DNA of 35,929 nucleotides from Candidatus Adlerbacteria bacterium (GTDB lineage: Bacteria > Patescibacteriota > Minisyncoccia > Phycocordibacterales > SBAW01). Location: NCBI GenBank assembly GCA_903851045.1, contig CAINNF010000009.1, forward strand, positions 70,525-106,453, written 5' to 3'. This document shows, piece after piece, positions 17,192-23,549 of this stretch. Within the stretch, counting starts at the first letter, position 1, and the number at the start of each line of letters is the position of its first letter. The translations under genes and the position numbers were made by a program. The notes beneath the pieces are model-generated. The model was given only the letters and a program-made list of their open reading frames with translations. It was not told where the DNA came from and did not search any database.

Positions 17192-18715
17192 ATGAACAAT
17201 CCAATAACAGCAGGGTTCGACGACGCCTCGTTCGAGGCGATTACCAACGATCGACTCGTGCGGCAGGCAGTCGCACGCGAGAGCCACACCATGTTCTTCC
17301 ACCTCTACTTCCCGCACTACGTCCGCTACCCAATAGCGGAATTCCAAAAAGACATCTTCCGCATCACGGAGGACCAGTCAAACAAGCTGGCCTGCATCGT
17401 AGCCTTTCGCGGCTCGGGCAAGTCGACCTTGGTCACGTTCTCCTACTCACTGTGGGCAACGCTCGGGGTGCAACAGAAAAAGTTCGTACTAATCATCTGT
17501 CAAACTCAGGCGCAGGCCCGCCAGCACATGTCGAATCTCAAATATGAACTTGAACACAACAGACTTCTCAAGAGTGACCTAGGACCGTTTCGCGAGGACA
17601 CTAATACCGGCGAGTGGGCTATATCTTCGCTCGTATTTCAAAACACCGGCGCTCGTATCATGATCGCCTCTGTCGACCAAAGCATACGTGGCATACGACA
17701 CCACCAATACCGCCCCGACCTCCTGATACTGGACGACATCGAAGACATGCAATCAGCCAAGACATACGAAAGCCGCACCAAGCTTTTCGACTGGTTCTCG
17801 CGAGAAGTGATTCCGCTTGGCGACATCGGCACGCGAACTATTATCGTCGGCAACCTGCTCCATGAGGACGCACTGGTCATGAAGCTGCGCCGTATGATGG
17901 ATCGCAAAGAACTCAAAGGTACCTACTGCTGGTTTCCGCTCCTTAATGAGAGCGGCGAGTGCCTCTGGCCGGGCAAGTTCGATACCAAAGGAAAAATCGA
18001 AGATCTGCAAATGAGCGTCGCCAACGAGCTGGCATGGCGACAGGAATATCTTCTCGAAATTGTCGCTGACGCAACGCGCGTCGTCGACCCCAAGTGGATC
18101 CAGTATTACAAAGAGCTTCCAAAGTCGGGTACCATGCGCTACCGCGAAAGTTGCATCGGCATTGACCTGGCGATATCGGACAGCAAGAAAGCAGACAAGA
18201 CAGCAATGGTCGTGGGCCACGTGTACGGATACGGCGCAGAGATGCGTATCTATATTGCGCCCAAACCAGTCAACGAGCGCCTGAACTTCCCAGCAGCGCT
18301 TGAGCGGGCGAAGGCATTGTCCGCTACCATCATGCACAACGTGCGGGCCAAGCTCTTCATTGAGGACAATGCCTACCAGAAGGCGCTGCCGGAGATGATG
18401 CAAAAAGATGGGTACCCCGCAGTCGGCGTGACAGCGCAAGGTGATAAGCGGTCGCGCATTGTACTCATAAGCCCACTCATTAAAAACGGCATCGTGGTAT
18501 TCCCTGAGACCGGGTGCGAGGAATTACTCGCGCAGCTGACCGGGTTTGGGAGTGAATTGCACGATGACTTAGTAGATGCGCTATCGCTTCTGGTCTTGCA
18601 GGTATCGAAAGTCAACCAGCCATACACACCGTTCCCCAATCCGGATATAGGGAGGAGGCCAGAAGAAGGTAACGGCTACTCATCATTTTTTGGACGGCAC
18701 AGGACGAGGTTTTAG
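17192..18715 (+). CDS. Terminase large subunit (packaging ATPase-nuclease)
   Basis: 507 aa with both domains intact. The ATPase has Walker A AFRGSGKST (about 71-79) and Walker B LLILDDIED (about 174-182). The RNase H-like nuclease has an acidic residue in IGIDLAIS (about 322), another in LFIEDNAY (about 389) and the C-terminal HDDLVDAL (about 456). It should cut concatemeric DNA and pump it into a procapsid. No portal, protease or capsid gene follows; instead a minus-strand gene overlaps its 3' end. The length and motifs show no decay, so it is probably still selected for. Confidence 0.9.
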   Translation: MNNPITAGFDDASFEAITNDRLVRQAVARESHTMFFHLYFPHYVRYPIAEFQKDIFRITEDQSNKLACIVAFRGSGKSTLVTFSYSLWATLGVQQKKFVLIICQTQAQARQHMSNLKYELEHNRLLKSDLGPFREDTNTGEWAISSLVFQNTGARIMIASVDQSIRGIRHHQYRPDLLILDDIEDMQSAKTYESRTKLFDWFSREVIPLGDIGTRTIIVGNLLHEDALVMKLRRMMDRKELKGTYCWFPLLNESGECLWPGKFDTKGKIEDLQMSVANELAWRQEYLLEIVADATRVVDPKWIQYYKELPKSGTMRYRESCIGIDLAISDSKKADKTAMVVGHVYGYGAEMRIYIAPKPVNERLNFPAALERAKALSATIMHNVRAKLFIEDNAYQKALPEMMQKDGYPAVGVTAQGDKRSRIVLISPLIKNGIVVFPETGCEELLAQLTGFGSELHDDLVDALSLLVLQVSKVNQPYTPFPNPDIGRRPEEGNGYSSFFGRHRTRF

Positions 18716-18919
18716 TCTCCGTCTTTTGGGAGTAAAGAGGCTGAGTTGGTTAGGTACGAGAGGCGGCTTCTGCCGCCTCTCTACGTTCCACAGCAGCTGC
18801 AGGAGCTTGAGGAGGTAATGCCAGATAGCATAGGCCTCTCCGAGCGAAATATTGCGCCCTGTGGCCTCCTTGATGATTCGCCGTAGCTCGGTAGCGCTCT
18901 GCTTGGAGAGAATAGCCAT
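18683..18919 (-). CDS. Small conserved-looking CPR protein
   Basis: 78 aa, no assigned function. The N-terminal half (LSKQSATELRRIIKEATG, then SLGEAYAIWHYLLKLLQLL) has the helix-Gly-helix pattern I associate with short hypothetical proteins near mobile genes in CPR genomes. The C-terminus is very basic (PKRRRLKPRPVPSKK), suggesting nucleic-acid contact. It converges with and overlaps the terminase gene by 33 bases, and a strong hairpin (18758-18781) lies inside it. The start at 18919 lacks a clear ribosome-binding site. Confidence 0.55.
   Translation of the reverse strand: MAILSKQSATELRRIIKEATGRNISLGEAYAIWHYLLKLLQLLWNVERRQKPPLVPNQLSLFTPKRRRLKPRPVPSKK
18758..18781. repeat. 9-bp perfect hairpin near terminase gene end
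   Basis: GAGAGGCGG and CCGCCTCTC flank a CTTCTG loop, 43 bases after the terminase stop. It could end or protect the terminase mRNA, but there is no T-run, and it is also coding on the other strand. Confidence 0.5.
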
Positions 18920-18931
18920 GAGGCCATTTCA

Positions 18932-18961
18932 GCTTAGATTTGGGGACTTGCGAAGCGAGTT
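18932..18961 (+). repeat. Direct repeat, left copy, flanking nuclease cassette
   Basis: This 30-bp sequence matches 19705-19734 at 25 of 30 positions. All five differences are transitions. The shared core includes CTTGCGAAG. Between the copies lie only the nuclease gene and the hairpin row. Confidence 0.7.
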
Positions 18962-18970
18962 GTCGACACC

Positions 18971-19447
18971 TTACGCCCACCACGAATGCGTGCTGGTTTG
19001 GAATTCAAATACCTTGATGTCGGGGTCGGCGTAGTAGCGAGTCAACGCCTCGTCACTCATCTTCCACTGGTGAACCTCTTTAGTGTCATCGAGGATAGAT
19101 CGTAGCTTCGGTACGGAAAGAACGAAGCACACAATCTTATCCTTCATGTCAGAGACAATCGCAAAGTAGGGTTCGCAGTGAAATTGTTTGCAGGCAATCT
19201 CCGCCTTTTGAATATCCGACTCGTTTATGTTTATAGAGGCAGTCTCAGTGCCCGGACCGCGACTCCTGCTTTTAACGGAAATACCCATCACCTCATCTGA
19301 GTGGGGGTTACGGGCGATTAAGTCGATACCGGTGTGATCAACGCGGGCGCACTCAAAGCCGTGTTTGGAGAGCCAGTATAAAACTAGGTGCTCGGTGAAA
19401 TCACCGGTGATTTTTGAGTGTCTCGAGCTTTTGAGTATTTGCACCAT
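18971..19447 (-). CDS. PD-(D/E)XK nuclease-like protein
   Basis: 158 aa. The fold signature is GDFTEHLVLYWLSKHGF (Glu19), then HTGIDLIA (Asp42), then GISVKSRSRG (Lys59). This order of Glu, Asp and xxK is that of PD-(D/E)XK nucleases resembling PF11645 homing-type endonucleases and DUF4365-like proteins. The acidic residue before Lys59 is replaced by Ser57, which occurs in some active relatives. The start at ATG 19447 begins the conserved domain; the frame continues upstream into the hairpin region without similarity. An 8-bp inverted repeat overlaps this start codon. Function could be homing, restriction or repair; I cannot decide. Confidence 0.68.
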   Translation of the reverse strand: MVQILKSSRHSKITGDFTEHLVLYWLSKHGFECARVDHTGIDLIARNPHSDEVMGISVKSRSRGPGTETASININESDIQKAEIACKQFHCEPYFAIVSDMKDKIVCFVLSVPKLRSILDDTKEVHQWKMSDEALTRYYADPDIKVFEFQTSTHSWWA

Positions 19448-19463
19448 AGCGTGTGTATGGTGC
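19441..19463. promoter_or_regulatory. Inverted repeat across the nuclease start codon
   Basis: GCACCATA (19441-19448) and TATGGTGC (19456-19463) are perfect inverted copies with a 7-base loop. On the minus strand the hairpin would hold the start codon in its 3' arm, so it could limit translation as RNA or act as an autorepressor operator as DNA. Confidence 0.5.
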
Positions 19464-19692
19464 GGATTTTGTGGGGAACACAAAACCCGCCACCAGGAAG
19501 GCCTTGCGGCCTCTATGCAAGTTTCCCTGCATAACATGAAGCATGCCCTGAATGACGGGTTGTCTATGCTTCATGATTTGAGACCATGCCAACCGGAAAT
19601 CCGATTGGTTTAGGTCCTAGCTCCTTGCGGAGCGATATTCAATTGTTTGTACCCGAAAGGTACAAGAGCAATGATAGCAGAAAACGCTATCA
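19462..19692 (-). ncRNA. Candidate structured RNA: row of eight hairpins
   Basis: Eight consecutive stem-loops lie at 19462-19490 (12 bp), 19499-19512 (5 bp), 19514-19533 (6 bp), 19535-19575 (10 bp perfect, with a CCC/GGG inner stem), 19589-19608 (8 bp), 19620-19633 (5 bp), 19647-19665 (7 bp) and 19672-19692 (7 bp). On the minus strand the two imperfect positions (19466/19486 and 19593/19604) become G-U pairs, and two loops become GCAA (GNRA) tetraloops. Both points favour a minus-strand RNA lying between the tRNAs and the nuclease. No known RNA family is recognised. Confidence 0.55.
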
Positions 19693-19704
19693 CTTGGCAC
19701 CCTA

Positions 19705-19734
19705 GCTTAGGTTTGGAGGCTTGCGAAGTGGGTT
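19705..19734 (+). repeat. Direct repeat, right copy, flanking nuclease cassette
   Basis: Partner of 18932-18961 (25 of 30 identical). It runs straight into GTTACCAAC (19732-19740), the word that recurs at other module borders. Confidence 0.7.
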
Positions 19735-19753
19735 ACCAACAGCTGCTTATAGG

Positions 19754-19826
19754 TGCCCTCGGGAGGGGTCGAACCTCCAACCTTCCCGTTAGAACCGGTA
19801 TGCACTATCCATTGTGCTACGAGGGC
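19754..19826 (-). tRNA. tRNA-Arg (UCU), island copy
   Basis: Acceptor GCCCUCG/CGAGGGC, D arm GCAC/GUGC, anticodon loop GUUCUAA (anticodon UCU, codon AGA) and T arm GGAGG-UUCGACC-CCUCC. Discriminator A is followed by CCU, so a full CCA is not encoded. One A-G opposition lies in the anticodon stem (28-42). It is a different sequence from the tRNA-Arg(UCU) at 33458-33529 and lies 3 bases after tRNA-Phe. Confidence 0.88.
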
Positions 19827-19829
19827 GTG

Positions 19830-19900
19830 TGCCTTTGAGAGGAATCGAACCTCCGTGTGTGGGGCTTCACTCCACCGCTCTACCATTGAGCTACAAAGGC
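19830..19900 (-). tRNA. tRNA-Phe (GAA)
   Basis: Acceptor GCCUUUG/CAAAGGC, D arm GCUC/GAGC, anticodon loop GUGAAGC (anticodon GAA) and T arm GGAGG-UUCGAUU-CCUCU with one weak closing pair. CCA is not encoded. The anticodon stem has an A-C opposition at 31-39. No clear promoter is seen in the 90 bases upstream, so it may be transcribed from the operon behind it. Confidence 0.85.
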
Positions 19901-19990
19901 AAATAGAAAAGCCACCCAAAACAACCACAAGACGTGTGGCTGTTTACGGGCGGCTATCTAAAGTTCCTTCGTTCCATTACCCACACTGTA

Positions 19991-20131
19991 TCAAAGTTCC
20001 TCGGCTAATTCAATTGCATCATCTTCATCTATCCCCTCATCAATAAGCTCTTGTGCTTTCTCCGCTGTGTCTTGATCCACATCATGGTCTTTCATCAGGC
20101 GACGTGTCTCCTCATCTTCAATGTCATCCAT
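19991..20131 (-). CDS. 46-aa acidic protein at the end of the RelA/SpoT operon
   Basis: A short open frame starting MDDIEDEETRRLMKDHD and ending DDAIELAEEL, with 20 Asp/Glu residues and strongly helical. Its ATG lies 2 bases after the TAG of the TM-protein gene, implying translational coupling. The size, charge and position fit an antitoxin-like or regulatory partner of the preceding RelA/SpoT-TM genes, but no family is recognised. It might also be a chance frame; the codon use and coupling argue against that. Confidence 0.6.
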   Translation of the reverse strand: MDDIEDEETRRLMKDHDVDQDTAEKAQELIDEGIDEDDAIELAEEL

Positions 20132-20133
20132 AA

Positions 20134-20532
20134 CTAGAAGCGACGAACGCCAATCTTATTCAAGAATTTGCCGGTGAGAATAAAGCAGGTGACGTAGAGA
20201 ATGGCAAGAGTTATTTTGAAGTAGTCGTTTGCAAAGACTTCAGGGCCCCAGATTGTGCCGATGAGAAATAGTGCACCGAAGTAGAGGTAGTTGTACACGA
20301 CACTACCGAGCATTGCCCAGCGACCTGTGAGAAAAGCTCTAATGAGAGCAATCACAAAGATTATTAACAGCCCGGCAAGTACCGCAACCCAGTGTTGAGC
20401 TAGATACGTCATTCCAATATCCCAGATCATCCGGAAAGCCTTTGCCGTAGCTACACCAACCTGTTGAACTAGCCAAGGTATGAGTTCTTTCACGTAGTCA
20501 GGGCCAAATTGTGGAGTGGAGGTTGGCATCAT
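20134..20532 (-). CDS. Three-TM membrane protein of the RelA/SpoT operon
   Basis: 132 aa. A soluble amphipathic N-terminus of about 45 residues is followed by three predicted TM helices (about 47-68, 74-96 and 104-124) and the short basic tail GKFLNKIGVRRF. No known family is recognised. Its start follows the RelA/SpoT gene stop by two bases, with AAAGGA in the end of that gene acting as ribosome-binding site. Two adjacent ATGs (20532, 20529) are possible starts. Coupling suggests it acts with the RelA/SpoT protein, for example as a membrane effector or anchor. Confidence 0.8.
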   Translation of the reverse strand: MMPTSTPQFGPDYVKELIPWLVQQVGVATAKAFRMIWDIGMTYLAQHWVAVLAGLLIIFVIALIRAFLTGRWAMLGSVVYNYLYFGALFLIGTIWGPEVFANDYFKITLAILYVTCFILTGKFLNKIGVRRF

Positions 20533-20534
20533 AT

Positions 20535-23525
20535 CTATCCTTTAAATTCGATCTCACGAGTTTTCTTTCGAGTGTTGGCACGTTCGTACTCTCTTTGGGC
20601 AGATTCTTCAAAAGATTTTTTCATTCTGATGGCAAATGCTTTAGTTCGTGCATCTACCGATGATGCGTATGCTTCAAGCTGTTTTGCTTTCGCTTCGTAT
20701 GCTCGAGCTAAACCATCCTCGCCGGATACCACACCTGTAGCACCCATCGCTCCACCGATATGGTTCAAGATGTCTTCGTCATCAGTCCTTTTGACAATCT
20801 CAAAGCAGAGAGTGAAGTCGGCACCGTCAAATGCGTTCAGTGCATATGCGGCTTTCTCAAGAGTCGCCTTATCCGCATTCTCTATGAGATTTAAGAGTAT
20901 TGTCGAATATGACGCACCGCCAATCCTTTGAATAAAATGGGTAACGTTCCAGTTATATGTACTCCAATCGGGAGTCATATTTTTAAGCCATTCAACCATT
21001 TCAGCAACATACTCTTTATGCTCTGTAATGTACTTTTGTAAGTCAGGATTAAAGTGATAAGGGATGACTTCGTAGTGCTCCTCGCTATCCTTGTCCCTTT
21101 GTATTCTTTTCTTGAATACTTCTAAAATTATATGGATAGGTTCCGATGCTAATTCAAGCATCATCTCTTGAACATGCCAATCAAGGTCTCTCAACGAGAT
21201 CAATTCTGCTTGGATAAATTCAATTCCATCGGTGCTCCAGTCTTTAAACGACATCCACTTACGATGCGACGCAAAAGGTAATTCTCGAAAATACATGTTT
21301 AAGAACTTGGGATGGTCCCGCATCTCCTGAACAATCAACACCTCAATGCGAGCAGGATTCTTAGCAAAAATTCTCGTTAGTGTATTGAAAATCATGTACC
21401 GTGCAGGGAAATTTTCACCACCCACAAAGCCAAATGGCTCCTCTCCGGTCACTAGTCTTTCAAGTACTTTAATATCCTCCTCCCTAATTGATACCGCCAG
21501 ATCAGCTCCTGCATCTAAGTTTAAGGAAACCGCAATAGAACTGGCTAACACTGGCATCTTCTTTTTGCATATAATTGCAACAAAAGAATCCCATGATTGA
21601 AAGTCATTGATTCTCCTTAGGGTAGCGAGATATGCGGTTACGAATGGCTCTTGAGCAAGAGCAGACTGCTCTTCAGCGGCTTTTTCGAGAAGCTTCGTAG
21701 CTAAAGGTAATTTAACCTCAGTAAGGCGGGCAATGAGCAGTTTGAACGTGTTGTACTTCCACGCGTCTACAACCCCCTCTTGTAGTGGTTCTGCGAAGTC
21801 ATTCAATTTTTTATACCACCCTTCCAGTCCTTCCTCTGTTATTGTCGCAACGAGAGCTTTTACTTCCTCCGCTCTGCGTTTCTCTGCATCATTCCAGTCC
21901 TCATCAAGATTTCTGTATTCATGTATATCACCGACAAGCGTACAGAAAACCCCATAGTCGGCATCTGCTTGAAGGCGGTCATAAAGTGCTTGAGCCTCTG
22001 CACTTCTAAAACCTTCGCTTCTAAGTAAACGAATCAGAGCTTTTTCAATCTCCTGTGCGATTAAGTAGTTGCCTACCACTGATGATGGAAATACAAACTT
22101 TGACAGTACTTCTACCAGACGCTTACCATCTTCTCGAATCATTTCTTTTAGATCATCCCCATAAGCCACGTTATGCGGAGCTTCCAGAGCTGTAAGCAGA
22201 ACACGCACTAAGGCTACTCGCTCCTTGAGATCCGTTGATTGCTCGAACAATTCCACTACGAAATCAATGGTCTCTTGGCGCATCTTTTTCAATCCATCAT
22301 TCGGTACTAATGCTCCCGATGAAAACGTAAGCGTATCAGCACTACTCCATTCAGTACCCTCTACCTCGGAAGACAGGATCTCTTCTGCCGTTGCAGTGAT
22401 TGCTACGAAGTTCTTCTTGCGATCCTCCGGTGGAATCTTCTTTATAAATTCAAGTGCCGTCTTCTGGGGGTAGAGGTTTTTAAACCGCTTAATAAAAGTA
22501 TTGTTGTATTTAACTGTGTCTTTGATTGCCTTCATGGCTTCCTCGGAAATCTTTTTTGTCGGGTGCAATGCAAGCGAAAACAAAGAGGATAGTATTCTCT
22601 CGGTATTCCAATATCTAACATGAAACTGCTTTAAAATATCTACGCACTTTTCAAGCAGATTGTCCTTGCTCTTTCCAAACAGTTCTTTATCGACGAATTT
22701 ATGAATGACCTTAGGTTCGATGGGCGCACTCTTGATAGTCTCTTCCACCATTTGCACGGCCTCTTCCGGCTTCTTGTGTGAGAACTTGCTTGCTATATCA
22801 AGGATAGAGGCAATCTCGTCGTTTGACTGTGCGTTTCGTATATCGGAAAGAAAGTCAGAATAAATTACTTGTCCTGCGTGTAGTACTTCTTTGTGTTTTT
22901 TATGCAGTAAGTCAAATTGAATAGTGGCCTCCTCCAAGTGTTGAGCCATTATTTCTTGAAAAGAATTCTCAATATCATCTAGCCCTAAGCTTGCGAGCTT
23001 CTCTCGATCACCGCCGGGTTTATATATGACGTCATGCTCTATTTCAGACCATGCGTGGTAAAGGACGGACACAACCTGAACTTCGCATTTTAGCCCCTTA
23101 TATCGGGCATACTCGGGAAGCTTTTCCCTTGCTTCATCAAGGCGTAGAACAAAGTGTGTGCCCCTGTAACCTTTAGGGTCATATTTGTTCGTAACGTCAG
23201 GCTGGGAGCCTTCAAACTGTCGATAAATCAGGTTTTCCGCTTGGCTCTTATGGCTTTCAAGATACGTAACAACCCTCACTCCCGCCAGATCTTCAATATC
23301 CTCCAAAGCCTTATATATTATTCCTTCAGCTGCCTTTCTGACAACTTTCTCCTTAAGCCTTTCGGGGTCTTTTTCTCTACCGCTTATGCTGTAGATTTTT
23401 ATTTCTCCATTATCAAGAACCTCGCTAATGATTTTTTTAACGACTTCAGAAAAACTGTGGTAAAGCTGTCGTTTAGGCAGATACTCATCGCTTAGTTTAT
23501 CGGGTTTTTGGGTTTCTTCTGTCAT
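20535..23525 (-). CDS. RelA/SpoT nucleotide-synthetase domain with long helical tail
   Basis: 996 aa. The N-terminal 180 or so residues are a RelA/SpoT (PF04607-like) pyrophosphotransferase domain: ISGREKD (about 46-52), DLAGVRVV (79-86), YRGTH (120-124), CEVQVVSVLYHAW (147-159) and IEHDVIYK (162-169). The synthetase motifs look complete; no HD hydrolase domain, TGS or ACT domain is present. The remaining 800 residues are almost all helical, with a HEAT/ARM-like pattern and no named domain. It is far longer than small alarmone synthetases or CapRel-type toxins. The gene is 24 bp after the HsdM-HsdS stop, in the same operon. The product may be (p)ppGpp or (p)ppApp, or it may modify tRNA as some toxSAS enzymes do; the sequence cannot decide. 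Confidence 0.85.
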   Translation of the reverse strand: MTEETQKPDKLSDEYLPKRQLYHSFSEVVKKIISEVLDNGEIKIYSISGREKDPERLKEKVVRKAAEGIIYKALEDIEDLAGVRVVTYLESHKSQAENLIYRQFEGSQPDVTNKYDPKGYRGTHFVLRLDEAREKLPEYARYKGLKCEVQVVSVLYHAWSEIEHDVIYKPGGDREKLASLGLDDIENSFQEIMAQHLEEATIQFDLLHKKHKEVLHAGQVIYSDFLSDIRNAQSNDEIASILDIASKFSHKKPEEAVQMVEETIKSAPIEPKVIHKFVDKELFGKSKDNLLEKCVDILKQFHVRYWNTERILSSLFSLALHPTKKISEEAMKAIKDTVKYNNTFIKRFKNLYPQKTALEFIKKIPPEDRKKNFVAITATAEEILSSEVEGTEWSSADTLTFSSGALVPNDGLKKMRQETIDFVVELFEQSTDLKERVALVRVLLTALEAPHNVAYGDDLKEMIREDGKRLVEVLSKFVFPSSVVGNYLIAQEIEKALIRLLRSEGFRSAEAQALYDRLQADADYGVFCTLVGDIHEYRNLDEDWNDAEKRRAEEVKALVATITEEGLEGWYKKLNDFAEPLQEGVVDAWKYNTFKLLIARLTEVKLPLATKLLEKAAEEQSALAQEPFVTAYLATLRRINDFQSWDSFVAIICKKKMPVLASSIAVSLNLDAGADLAVSIREEDIKVLERLVTGEEPFGFVGGENFPARYMIFNTLTRIFAKNPARIEVLIVQEMRDHPKFLNMYFRELPFASHRKWMSFKDWSTDGIEFIQAELISLRDLDWHVQEMMLELASEPIHIILEVFKKRIQRDKDSEEHYEVIPYHFNPDLQKYITEHKEYVAEMVEWLKNMTPDWSTYNWNVTHFIQRIGGASYSTILLNLIENADKATLEKAAYALNAFDGADFTLCFEIVKRTDDEDILNHIGGAMGATGVVSGEDGLARAYEAKAKQLEAYASSVDARTKAFAIRMKKSFEESAQREYERANTRKKTREIEFKG

Positions 23526-23549
23526 GTAAGTGTTGCTCTGTTTTCATGT

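Noticed and set aside
19441-19692. CRISPR array or integron attC sites
   Set aside because: The stems all differ in sequence, there are no uniform repeats or spacers, and no GTTRRRY/RYYYAAC core pairs, Cas or IntI genes were seen.
19441-19734. Group I or II intron with homing nuclease next to the tRNAs
   Set aside because: The hairpins lie in a row, not nested as P3-P8; no group I core or domain V is visible, and both tRNAs are complete.
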